Positions 7,271 through 13,979 of a stretch of 15,066 bases of DNA are shown piece by piece; within the stretch, counting starts at the first letter, position 1, and each line of letters opens with the position of its first letter. The notes below the pieces were generated by a model, which was not told the origin of the DNA, searched no databases, and saw only the letters and a list, made by a program, of their open reading frames with translations. Where the stretch lies: positions 1 through 15,066 of the forward strand of contig BNZR01000034.1 of the NCBI GenBank assembly GCA_026001245.1, written 5' to 3'. A program made the position numbers and the translations under genes. This stretch comes from Clostridia bacterium. Lineage in GTDB: Bacteria > Bacillota_A > Clostridia > Oscillospirales > UBA929.

Positions 7271-7287
7271 CAATCGCCGGGCGATTG
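7271..7287 (+). terminator. weak hairpin after flgK
   Basis: CAATCGC-CGG-GCGATTG is a perfect 7-base-pair stem with a three-base loop, starting one base after the flgK stop. It lacks a U-tract. A second small stem, ATTGC (7330-7334)/GCAAT (7341-7345), followed by TTTTTA, lies further on. They may attenuate rather than stop transcription. Confidence 0.35.
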
Positions 7288-7352
7288 ATAGTGTACAGTC
7301 CTGGCCAGCACCGCTATTTCTTGTGTTTTATTGCTTTTTTGCAATTTTTATC

Positions 7353-7381
7353 TTGACAAAGCCGCTTTAATGTGGTAGATT
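7353..7381 (+). promoter_or_regulatory. sigma-A promoter of flgL
   Basis: TTGACA (7353-7358) and TAGATT (7376-7381) are separated by 17 bases. The flgL ATG follows with GGAGG at 7388-7392. This would allow flgL and the genes after it to be transcribed separately from flgK. Confidence 0.7.
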
Positions 7382-7400
7382 TAGATCGGAGGATTCTAAT

Positions 7401-8399
7401 ATGTCTCTTCGCATAACAAACGGCATGATGGTGAACACCTTCAACCGCAACCTTATGAACAACTCCGTGCGTATGGACAGGATTCAAAGCCAGCTGGCCA
7501 CCAACCGCAAAATCGTTCGGCTGTCTGACGACCCCGTGGGCGTTATCAAAAGCATAAACGCCCGCTCGAAGCTGAACGACATTGACCAGTTTAAGCGCAA
7601 CGTCGAGGATGCCAGCGCGTGGATGACTTCTACAGAAACCGCCGTTACGGAAATCAACACCGTGCTAAAACGCGCCTACGAGTTGATGGTTCAGGCCGCA
7701 AGCGACACCAACGGACCGGACGACTTAAAGGCTATCTCCGACGAGATTGGGCAGCTTCGCGAACACATTGTGCAAATCGGCAACACCACGCTGGGCGACA
7801 AGTTTATCTTCGGCGGCTTTAACGTAAGCCGCGCCCCGTTCAACACAAAGGACGAGGACGGCGCGGACTTGGGGTATCTAGAGCTTAACGGCTCGGGCGA
7901 TGTGCTTTTCAACATGCAGGAGGACGACCCGGCGGACTTGGCCGTATCCAACACCACGCTTAGCTTCGAGATCGGCTTTAGCATATACATGGACGTGGGG
8001 ATCGGCCCCGTCAGCCTGATGGGCGCGGGCGACGCGAATCTGTACAAGATTTTCAGCGACATGTACAACGCCTTGCAGAGCCAAGATGAAAGCGGCGACC
8101 CCTTGGATAAGGCCTCCAGCAACGAGAACCTACAGCCGTTTATCGACAAGCTGCAAGAGGCACAGCGCAAGACCTTGGCCACCTTGGCCGACTTGGGCGG
8201 GCGGCAGAACCGTTTGGACTTGGTAACGGACCGTTATGCGCAGGACAACATAAACTACACCCAGATGAAGTCCGACGCGGAGGATTTGGATCAAGCCGAG
8301 GCGATTATGAACTTCAGCATGATGGAGGCGGTGTACCGCGCCGCGCTGTCAGTAGGCGGGAGAGTTATTCAGCCAACGCTGATGGACTTTTTGAGATAA
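7401..8399 (+). CDS. flgL: flagellar hook-associated protein 3
   Basis: FlgL (HAP3) is the second hook-filament junction ring, next to the flagellin filament. The 332-residue protein starts MSLRITNGMMVNTFNRNLM and continues with the flagellin-like N-terminal helix (SQLATNRKIVRLSDDPVGVI). A downstream segment, LGDKFIFGGFNVSRAPF, is typical of FlgL. The C-terminal helix (residues 275-325, around YTQMKSDAEDLDQAEAIMNF) pairs with the N-terminal one. GGAGG precedes the ATG by eight bases. It is slightly longer than the usual 300 residues because of an enlarged middle domain. Its stop codon runs directly into a heptamer tandem repeat. Confidence 0.96.
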   Translation: MSLRITNGMMVNTFNRNLMNNSVRMDRIQSQLATNRKIVRLSDDPVGVIKSINARSKLNDIDQFKRNVEDASAWMTSTETAVTEINTVLKRAYELMVQAASDTNGPDDLKAISDEIGQLREHIVQIGNTTLGDKFIFGGFNVSRAPFNTKDEDGADLGYLELNGSGDVLFNMQEDDPADLAVSNTTLSFEIGFSIYMDVGIGPVSLMGAGDANLYKIFSDMYNALQSQDESGDPLDKASSNENLQPFIDKLQEAQRKTLATLADLGGRQNRLDLVTDRYAQDNINYTQMKSDAEDLDQAEAIMNFSMMEAVYRAALSVGGRVIQPTLMDFLR

Positions 8400-8420
8400 T
8401 TGACAATTGACAATGGACAA
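8400..8420 (+). repeat. heptamer tandem repeat (TTGACAA type)
   Basis: Three tandem seven-base units read TTGACAA, TTGACAA, TGGACAA, starting immediately after the flgL stop codon. The next seven bases, TTGGAGG, continue the phase and supply the Shine-Dalgarno of the following small ORF. The second heptamer-repeat locus in the window (11226-11318) uses a different unit. Confidence 0.75.
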
Positions 8421-8432
8421 TTGGAGGACGCG

Positions 8433-8543
8433 ATGGAGGTTTTGTTTCTTAAGACTATAGAGGTCTTGCTTGAGACGGGAGACATTGAGAGGGCGCGGAA
8501 ACTTGTTCGCGAGACGCTCGCGCTTATGGATTCCTTTAGATAA
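8433..8543 (+). CDS. possible small protein of 36 residues
   Basis: A 36-codon frame opens with ATG seven bases after GGAGG and ends at TAA 8541-8543. The product is predicted to be two amphipathic helices separated by TGD (FLKTIEVLLETGDIERARKL), like a single TPR-type hairpin, with no membrane segment. It lies between flgL and the DUF6470 gene on the same strand. I do not recognise it. It could be a real small protein, or a leftover fragment following the repeat. Its codons end in G or T more often than those of its neighbours. Confidence 0.45.
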   Translation: MEVLFLKTIEVLLETGDIERARKLVRETLALMDSFR

Positions 8544-8609
8544 TTTTTGCTTTCTGCTCGCATGAGGCGGGTTGAAAAATACAGGTAGCATCACAAGGAG
8601 GTGAGCGGA

Positions 8610-9227
8610 ATGTTACCAAGACTGGTTATACGACAGAACCTAGCGCAGATTTCCATTCAATCCACGCCGGCTCAGGTTCAGCCGCGTGTCACTCGTATGG
8701 AAATGCAGCCGACTAAAACGCCCGGCCGTTTGGACGGGGCGGGGCGCTTGGCCAAGGTGACCATCGACCAAACGGAGGCCTTTGCCAGCGCGGGTAACAA
8801 ACCCATCCTGCGCATGTCGTCGGACGACGCCAGCGCGGCGTTGCAAAAAGGACTGGACACCATCGGGCGCATTGTGTCGGAGGGGCTACAGTTCCTGCGC
8901 GCCCCACAGCGCGGCGCGGGGGACGTTGTATCCCAAGTGTCGCACAACATTCTAAGCCAGCAGATGGAAGGCGTTGAGCTTACGGTTCGCGCCATGCCCA
9001 GTGCCAGTCCGCAGATTGACGTTATTGACGGCGACTCGCAGATGAACTGGACCCCGGCGGAGCTTAACGTGGAGTGGCGGCACAACAGCGTAAGCGAAGG
9101 GTCGTTTGTACCGGCGCAAATCAATGTCACGTTCCAGCACCCCAGCATCGAGATTACGCTGGAGCCGGGAGTTGAGTTTTTCCCGGTGAACACGGGCGTG
9201 GGCAAGTACATGGACATGGCCACTTAA
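8610..9227 (+). CDS. DUF6470 (YviE-like) flagellar-cluster protein
   Basis: A 205-residue protein located after flgL, where Bacillota such as B. subtilis carry yviE (DUF6470). The N-terminal LAQISIQSTPAQVQ followed by repeated short beta-like motifs (VTRMEMQPTKTP) fits that family, in which IxIxT/Q repeats are typical. The function is unknown; the location suggests a role in filament assembly or its control. The ATG at 8610 is chosen because AAGGAGGTG is correctly spaced; the GTG at 8601 overlaps that site. The gene ends 20 bases before a strong terminator, closing the flgL transcription unit. fliW and csrA, which often follow, are not here. Confidence 0.75.
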   Translation: MLPRLVIRQNLAQISIQSTPAQVQPRVTRMEMQPTKTPGRLDGAGRLAKVTIDQTEAFASAGNKPILRMSSDDASAALQKGLDTIGRIVSEGLQFLRAPQRGAGDVVSQVSHNILSQQMEGVELTVRAMPSASPQIDVIDGDSQMNWTPAELNVEWRHNSVSEGSFVPAQINVTFQHPSIEITLEPGVEFFPVNTGVGKYMDMAT

Positions 9228-9247
9228 CGCGGCACACGGCAAGAGCT

Positions 9248-9282
9248 AACCCCCAAGACATGTCATGTCGCGGGGGTTTTTT
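9248..9282 (+). terminator. strong intrinsic terminator after the DUF6470 gene
   Basis: AACCCCC pairs with GGGGGTT around an inner stem GACATG/CATGTC, followed by TTTTTT. It separates the hook-associated gene block from the chemotaxis block. Confidence 0.92.
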
Positions 9283-9325
9283 ACTGTTGCGAGAAAAATT
9301 ACTGATATTTTTCTTGCAACCCCCC

Positions 9326-9354
9326 TTTACTTATGGCAAAAAAAAAGGTATAAT
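9326..9354 (+). promoter_or_regulatory. sigma-A promoter of the cheR-cheB block
   Basis: TTTACT (9326-9331) and a perfect TATAAT (9349-9354) are 17 bases apart, preceded by A-rich sequence. The cheR ATG follows about 32 bases after the -10 box. Confidence 0.75.
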
Positions 9355-9386
9355 AACAAGAGTGAAACATATAAGGAGGTCCTACG

Positions 9387-10199
9387 ATGGAGAAAATCAA
9401 ACGCGAGGAATTCATGCGCTTGGTCACCTATATGCGCGACCACTACGGCGTGAACCTTGAACAGAAGCTTACCCTGGTCGAGGGGAGGCTGTCCAGCGTG
9501 ATAACCCAAAAGGGATTTAAAACGTTGGACGAATACTTTAACTTTGTCGTCGCAGACAAGACGGGGCACGAGGCCAAGACCTTGCTTACACGTCTTACCA
9601 CCAACTATACATATTTTTACCGCGAGGATCAACACTATAAGTTCCTTGTCGGTACAATCCTGCCCAAATTAAAAACCACGCTGTTTGACAAGGATCTGCG
9701 CACGTGGAGCGCGGGCTGTTCCTCCGGCGAGGAGCCGTTCACCACGGCCATCGTGCTGGACGACTTTTTCGGCGCGGAGAAATCCCGGTGGAACACGCAG
9801 ATTCTGGCCACGGACATCTCGCCGCAGGTGCTGGACATGGCCGCCAAGGCCGTGTACCCGGAGGAGCGGCTTGAAAACCTGTCCGCCGAGTGGAAGCGCA
9901 AGTACTTTAAAAAGGTGGGCGACGAGCAGTTTCAGGTTTGCGACCAAATCCGCCGCGAGGTTATCTTCCGCTCGTTTAACCTCATGGAGCCGATGCCGTT
10001 TAAAAAGAAGTTCCACGTTATATTCTGCCGCAATGTCATGATATACTTTAACAAAGAGACGCGGGACGCGTTGGTCGAGCGGTTCTACGACGCGCTGGAG
10101 CCGGGCGGCTACCTGTTCATTGGGCTAAGCGAAACGGTGTCGAAGGGCGACACGCGGTTTTCGTTCGTCCAGCCGTCAATTTACCGGAAAGGAAACTAA
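9387..10199 (+). CDS. cheR: chemotaxis protein methyltransferase CheR
   Basis: CheR transfers methyl groups from S-adenosylmethionine to glutamates of chemoreceptors, raising kinase activity or resetting adaptation. The 270-residue protein has the helical N-terminal CheR domain (residues 1-70), the TTNYTYFYRE motif (usual form TxFFR), and the SAM-binding loop WSAGCSSGEEPFT. It then has ATDIS and the catalytic-domain signature VIFCRNVMIYF. It ends right after the fold, with no TPR extension. AAGGAGG lies eight bases before the ATG. cheB starts three bases after its stop, so the opposing methyltransferase and methylesterase are co-translated. Confidence 0.96.
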   Translation: MEKIKREEFMRLVTYMRDHYGVNLEQKLTLVEGRLSSVITQKGFKTLDEYFNFVVADKTGHEAKTLLTRLTTNYTYFYREDQHYKFLVGTILPKLKTTLFDKDLRTWSAGCSSGEEPFTTAIVLDDFFGAEKSRWNTQILATDISPQVLDMAAKAVYPEERLENLSAEWKRKYFKKVGDEQFQVCDQIRREVIFRSFNLMEPMPFKKKFHVIFCRNVMIYFNKETRDALVERFYDALEPGGYLFIGLSETVSKGDTRFSFVQPSIYRKGN

Positions 10200-10202
10200 A
10201 TC

Positions 10203-11225
10203 GTGGACAAGATACGAATCCTTGTAGTGGACGACTCGATGTTTTTCAGAGCCGTGATGATTAAAGGCCTGTCCGCAATTCCGGGGTTCGAAATTGTGGG
10301 CGAGGCCTACGACCCGTACGACGCGCGGGACAAAATATTGGAGCTTGAGCCGGACGTTATGACGCTGGACATCGAAATGCCCTACATGAACGGCGTTGAG
10401 TTTTTAAACGTCCTGTTGCCCCAGTGGCCTATACCCGTGATAGTGGTAAGCTCCGCGCAGCGCTACGCGGCGGAGGCCATGAAGGCGGGCGCGTTGGACT
10501 TTATAAAAAAGCCGGAGGACAGAAGCCCCGCCGCGTTCTCGGCGTTTACCGAGGACTTGGCCAGGCGCGTGCGCTCCGTGGCCGGCCGGCACGGCAGATA
10601 CCATCAGGTAGAGCCGCCCCCGCGCAGTCCCGGAACCTACAGCTTTAACGGCATAATCGCGCTGGGCGCGTCCACAGGGGGAACCCAGTCCACAGGCAAA
10701 ATCCTAAAGGCGTTGCCGGGCGACATTCCGGGCATGGTGGTGGTACAGCATATGCCGCCCGACTTTACAAGAATGTACGCCGAAAACCTAGACCGCGACT
10801 GCGCCTTAACAATAAAAGAAGCCCGCGACGGCGACCAAGTAGAGCGCGGCACGGTTCTGATAGCCCCCGGCGGCGACAACCACATGGAGGTTATAAGAGC
10901 CGACAACCGCTACAGAGTGCGCATAAAGCCGGGCGAAAAGGTAAACGGGCACCGCCCGTCGGTAGACACCTTATTCAACTCCGTAGCAAAAACGGTAGGA
11001 CGCAACGCGCTGGGCATAATACTGACAGGCATGGGAGCAGACGGCGCGCAAGGCTTACTGGCAATGAGAAAAGCAGGAGCGCACACAATAGGCCAAGACG
11101 AAGCCAGCAGCATAGTATACGGAATGCCAAAGGAGGCGCACGCAATAGGGGCAGTAAAACGCCAAGCCTCGCTAGAAAGCATAGCCCCGCTGATACTGGG
11201 GTACTGCAAGGATCAAAAAACTTGA
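10203..11225 (+). CDS. cheB: chemotaxis response regulator methylesterase CheB
   Basis: CheB removes methyl groups from chemoreceptors and deamidates glutamines; CheA phosphorylates its receiver domain to activate it. Residues 1-120 are the receiver domain with acidic pair D10/D11, phospho-acceptor D56 (TLDIEMP) and K102. A linker of about 25 residues follows, then the esterase domain with catalytic triad S157 (GASTGG), H183 (VVQHMP) and D280 (TGMGADG). The length of 340 is normal. The GTG start has AAAGGAAA upstream and sits three bases after cheR. In the last 250-300 bases codons shift strongly to A-ending (ATA, GCA, ACA, AGA), unlike the first half. A long heptamer-repeat hairpin begins directly after the stop. 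Confidence 0.96.
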   Translation: MDKIRILVVDDSMFFRAVMIKGLSAIPGFEIVGEAYDPYDARDKILELEPDVMTLDIEMPYMNGVEFLNVLLPQWPIPVIVVSSAQRYAAEAMKAGALDFIKKPEDRSPAAFSAFTEDLARRVRSVAGRHGRYHQVEPPPRSPGTYSFNGIIALGASTGGTQSTGKILKALPGDIPGMVVVQHMPPDFTRMYAENLDRDCALTIKEARDGDQVERGTVLIAPGGDNHMEVIRADNRYRVRIKPGEKVNGHRPSVDTLFNSVAKTVGRNALGIILTGMGADGAQGLLAMRKAGAHTIGQDEASSIVYGMPKEAHAIGAVKRQASLESIAPLILGYCKDQKT

Positions 11226-11318
11226 CAGATAACAGATTACGGATAACAGATAACAGATAGGGAAGCGACCGTAATCCGTAGCCATATCTGTTATCTGATA
11301 TCTGTTATCCGTTATCTG
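11226..11318. repeat. heptamer-repeat inverted repeat between cheB and cheD
   Basis: The left arm is five tandem heptamers of CAGATAA type (one CAGATTA, one CGGATAA) at 11226-11259. The right arm (11285-11318) is its near-perfect reverse complement with about four mismatches in 33 positions. The 25-base centre contains CCGTAATCCGTA, itself complementary to part of the left arm (TTACGGAT), so alternative folds exist. It begins right after the cheB stop codon and ends just upstream of the cheD ribosome site. Confidence 0.9.
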
Positions 11319-11338
11319 ACGCAGGGGGGTTGGGGAGA

Positions 11339-12016
11339 GTGGAACATGTCGTTGGCATTGGGGGGTTTGCGGTTTCTATGAACCCGCCCGACATAATAAA
11401 AACCTTCGCGCTGTCCACCTGTGTGGGGATGGTGTTCTACAGTCCGCGCAAACGCGCTATGGGCATGGCGCATATCCAGCTGCCAAACTCCCGCGCCGCC
11501 CACAACGGCGATAAGCCCAGCCGCTTTGCCGACGTTGCGCCCGCGTTTTTGCTGGGCAACATGGCCAAGATGGGCGTTACAAAAGGCGAGTTGCAGTGCC
11601 TGCTTTACGGCGGCATTGACGGGCGCGGCGAGAAGGATTGCTTCCGCGTGGGCGAGAAAAACCGCGCGATAGTAAAACAGGCACTTAAAATGATGGGTAT
11701 CAGCTTCACCGAGGTGGACGTTGGCGGCTGTGACAGCCGCACGCTGGTGGCCTATGTAGAGTCCGGCAAGGTTGACGTTATCAAACGCCCCATGGGCGTT
11801 GGGGGTATCGGGGTAAACCCCGTGCCGCCGCCCAGAGCGTCCTCCGCCGCACCCGGCCTTGCCAAGGCCAGACCCGCCTCTACGTTGGTGTCGCGCCCGT
11901 CCGCGCTGGCCACCTCGGCCAATCCGTTCGGAAGACCCGCGCCCGCCGTTGCGGAGCGCAAGCCTATGGGCATTACCCTGCGCAACCCAATATTCAATAA
12001 TCCGACAGGAAAATAA
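11339..12016 (+). CDS. cheD: chemoreceptor glutamine deamidase CheD with C-terminal extension
   Basis: CheD deamidates specific glutamines of chemoreceptors and, with CheC, takes part in adaptation in Bacillota. The core (residues 1-150) begins VVGIGGFAVSMNPPDIIKTF and holds the catalytic set T22, C28 (ALSTCVGM) and H45 (GMAHIQLP), one position shifted from T. maritima CheD (T21, C27, H44). The GTG at 11339 gives this N-terminus and has AGGGGGG nine bases upstream; an in-frame TTG nine bases earlier is less likely. After the core, about 74 residues rich in Pro, Ala and Ser form a probably disordered tail, absent from the usual 157-165-residue family members. No CheC gene is visible in the window. 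Confidence 0.92.
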   Translation: MEHVVGIGGFAVSMNPPDIIKTFALSTCVGMVFYSPRKRAMGMAHIQLPNSRAAHNGDKPSRFADVAPAFLLGNMAKMGVTKGELQCLLYGGIDGRGEKDCFRVGEKNRAIVKQALKMMGISFTEVDVGGCDSRTLVAYVESGKVDVIKRPMGVGGIGVNPVPPPRASSAAPGLAKARPASTLVSRPSALATSANPFGRPAPAVAERKPMGITLRNPIFNNPTGK

Positions 12017-12025
12017 AATTTTGGG

Positions 12026-12054
12026 TTGACGCGGCAGAGCAAAATTGATATAAT
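12026..12054 (+). promoter_or_regulatory. sigma-A promoter of the lytic transglycosylase gene
   Basis: TTGACG (12026-12031) and a perfect TATAAT (12049-12054) are 17 bases apart, ten bases after the cheD stop. The predicted leader of about 63 bases ends at GAGAGGTG before the ATG. Confidence 0.85.
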
Positions 12055-12123
12055 AAACGCGTTGGAGTGTTGTGCCATACGCCCAAAGCGTTAGTTATTT
12101 CGTACAGAGAGGTGTATTTGTAC

Positions 12124-12909
12124 ATGGCCGATTACGCTACGACAATAGTCCAAGCCAGAATGCAGGAAGTAAACGCCAAGCTGACCGCCCGCATGAAGGA
12201 AATTTCAAGCAGGTCGGGGATACAATTTTCGGATATGTTCGCCCAGCGGCTGGCGGCGGTAACAATGGCCGCGCCCACCACGGTATACACACCCACGGAC
12301 GCGGAGAAGGCGGCGGCACAGGCCGCGTACGCGGCCGGAACGGGGTCAACCTCGTCGGCATCCTCTGCGGCGGCCGCGCTGTCCACGGGCAACGCCCCGT
12401 CGATAGACGACATCACCGACGCGATATTGAACTCTGCGGACAGTTCGACCACGGCTACAACTACCGCGCCCGCGCCGGTGACAATCCCCTCGGTGGCCAG
12501 CCGTTCGGACTATTCCGAGCTTATCGCCGAAAACGCGGCCAAGTATTCCGTAAATCCGGAGCTTATACGCGCCGTGATTTGGGCGGAATCAAACTTTGAC
12601 GCGAACGCGGTCGGGGCGAAGACGGGGACGCTGGGGCTTATGCAAATAATGCCGTATGTGGCCAAGTCGATGGGAATCACGGACGGGCTGGACCCCGCGC
12701 AGAACATAGACGGCGGCACGCGGATTCTGGCCGAAAAGCTGGCCATGTATGACGGCAACCTGCGCATGTCGCTGGCCTCATACAACATGGGCGCGGCGGG
12801 GCTGGCCAAGACGGGGGTCACGGATTTAAGCGACGATGAGCAGCTTGCGCGTCTGCCAAACGAGACACGGTACTACATCGCTAAAATCGAGGCGTTTTTG
12901 GGATACTAA
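12124..12909 (+). CDS. lytic transglycosylase (SLT domain) in flagellar cluster
   Basis: Lytic transglycosylases cut the glycan chains of peptidoglycan, here probably to open the wall for the flagellar rod. The C-terminal half (about 131-258) is an SLT/goose-lysozyme-like domain: IRAVIWAESNF with catalytic E155, then GLMQIMPYVAKSMGI, and SLASYNMGAAGL. Residues 1-45 are a charged helix (MADYATTIVQARMQEVNAKL) with no Sec signal peptide. Residues 50-125 are Ala/Thr/Ser-rich linker. Without a signal it may leave by the flagellar type III route, like FlgJ; that is inference. The ATG at 12124 is preferred over an in-frame GTG at 12067, which lies only about six bases after the expected transcription start. 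flgB follows after 87 bases. Confidence 0.9.
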   Translation: MADYATTIVQARMQEVNAKLTARMKEISSRSGIQFSDMFAQRLAAVTMAAPTTVYTPTDAEKAAAQAAYAAGTGSTSSASSAAAALSTGNAPSIDDITDAILNSADSSTTATTTAPAPVTIPSVASRSDYSELIAENAAKYSVNPELIRAVIWAESNFDANAVGAKTGTLGLMQIMPYVAKSMGITDGLDPAQNIDGGTRILAEKLAMYDGNLRMSLASYNMGAAGLAKTGVTDLSDDEQLARLPNETRYYIAKIEAFLGY

Positions 12910-12917
12910 GCATAATC

Positions 12918-12966
12918 GTCGCCATAAGGAAGGAGCCTGTGGTTTACCTTTGGCGGCGTGCTTTTA
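12918..12966 (+). terminator. possible hairpin between the transglycosylase and flgB
   Basis: GTCGCCATAAGG (12918-12929) can pair with CCTTTGGCGGC (12947-12957) with one bulge, followed by GTGCTTTTATTTA. The U-tract is interrupted, so it may only attenuate transcription. A poor promoter-like sequence (TTTACC-18-TTTAAT) overlaps it. Confidence 0.4.
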
Positions 12967-12996
12967 TTTAATCAACGAAATGCGGGGTAAAACGCT

Positions 12997-13434
12997 ATGT
13001 TAAGCAGACTATTTAATCACGCGAATTTAATGCAAAAAAGCCTGGACGTTACGTGGCTGAAGATGGAGATAAACTCGCAAAACATCGCCAATGCCGACAC
13101 GCCGGGCTATGACGCGAAGCGCGTGGAGTTTGAAGACGCGCTGCTGGCGGCAATGGACGGTTCCGCCGCCGCGAAGGCCGGGACGGCGTTTAAGGCCAAG
13201 GTGACCAATCCCAAGCACTTTGACTTCAGCGGCGAGGACCCGGCGGTTGACCCGCGCAAGGTAGAGCCAAGGGTTGTTACGGACGAATACTACGTTATGC
13301 GCATGGACGACAACAACGTGGATATTGACAAGGAAATGGTGGACATGGCGAAGAACACCATACAATACAACGCGCTGATAACTAAGACTAACAAAGAGTT
13401 TGCGCGGCTGAAAACAGCCATCAAAGGAGCGTGA
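12997..13434 (+). CDS. flgB: flagellar basal-body rod protein FlgB
   Basis: FlgB is a proximal rod subunit, exported through the flagellar type III system. The 145-residue protein carries the rod signature LKMEINSQNIANADTPGYDA near the N-terminus. It ends with the typical C-terminal helix (VDMAKNTIQYNALITKTNKE). The length is normal (about 130-145). GGGGT precedes the ATG by eight to nine bases. The stop lies five bases before the flgC ATG. It heads the standard flgB-flgC-fliE-fliF series of the main flagellar operon. Confidence 0.96.
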   Translation: MLSRLFNHANLMQKSLDVTWLKMEINSQNIANADTPGYDAKRVEFEDALLAAMDGSAAAKAGTAFKAKVTNPKHFDFSGEDPAVDPRKVEPRVVTDEYYVMRMDDNNVDIDKEMVDMAKNTIQYNALITKTNKEFARLKTAIKGA

Positions 13435-13439
13435 CATCT

Positions 13440-13973
13440 ATGAATGCTTTTCGGGCTTTAGAGATTAGTGGGTCGGCGCTTACTGCGCAGCGATACCGCA
13501 TGGATATTATCGGGGAGAACATTGCTAACGCGGATAGCACTCGTACTGAGGACGGCGGGGTTTATAAGCGCAAGAATGTTGTGTTTCAGGAGCGTTCGCT
13601 GTCGTTTTCCAATCAGTTGAAGCAGATTAGCACTAACGCTTTTCTTGACGAGCATCATTATCGCAGTGACGACCCTAACTATAAGATGCGGGCTTCGGGC
13701 AGTCTTGCGGGGACGCGGGGCGAGGGGGTTACGTCGTCTTCAAGCGGCGGGGTTCGCGTGATCGCGCAGACGGAGAGCAAACAGCCCTTTAAAATCGCCT
13801 ACGACCCCGACCACCCGGACGCAGACGCGGAGGGCTATGTCACGTATCCGAATGTGGATATCGAGGCCGAGATGGTGGACATGATGTCCGCGTCACGCTC
13901 GTACGAGGCGAACATCACCGCGCTGAATAACTTCAAAAACATCGCAATGAAAGCCTTGGATATTGGGAGGTAA
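13440..13973 (+). CDS. flgC: flagellar basal-body rod protein FlgC
   Basis: FlgC is the second proximal rod subunit. The 177-residue protein has the rod signature MDIIGENIANADSTRTEDGG and the FlgC hallmark GYVTYPNVDIEAEMVDMMSA, then SRSYEANITALNNFKNIAMK at the C-terminus. The ATG at 13440 is chosen because AAAGGAG lies ten bases upstream; the GTG at 13431 is almost on that site. It is longer than typical FlgC (about 135-150) through a Ser/Gly-rich insert near residues 90-110. The first 300 bases use mostly T- or G-ending codons, unlike the second part and the neighbours. Its final codons GGG AGG form the ribosome site of the next gene. Confidence 0.95.
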   Translation: MNAFRALEISGSALTAQRYRMDIIGENIANADSTRTEDGGVYKRKNVVFQERSLSFSNQLKQISTNAFLDEHHYRSDDPNYKMRASGSLAGTRGEGVTSSSSGGVRVIAQTESKQPFKIAYDPDHPDADAEGYVTYPNVDIEAEMVDMMSASRSYEANITALNNFKNIAMKALDIGR

Positions 13974-13979
13974 CAGCCA

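Noticed and set aside
7270..7400. Small RNA or tRNA in the flgK-flgL gap
   Set aside because: Only two small stems and a promoter are visible; no cloverleaf or conserved RNA motif.
9260..9460. Open frames of 62-66 codons across the terminator and cheR start
   Set aside because: They run through a terminator and promoter and overlap cheR in another frame.
11226..11318. CRISPR-like array
   Set aside because: The units are seven bases long without spacers and are arranged as an inverted pair.
12067..12123. Longer N-terminus for the lytic transglycosylase from GTG 12067
   Set aside because: That GTG would be almost at the 5' end of the transcript; the added residues show no signal peptide and the ATG at 12124 has a ribosome site.
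12910..12996. Cyclic-di-GMP riboswitch before flgB
   Set aside because: The hairpin is simple and the gap too short; none of the conserved GEMM core bases could be placed.
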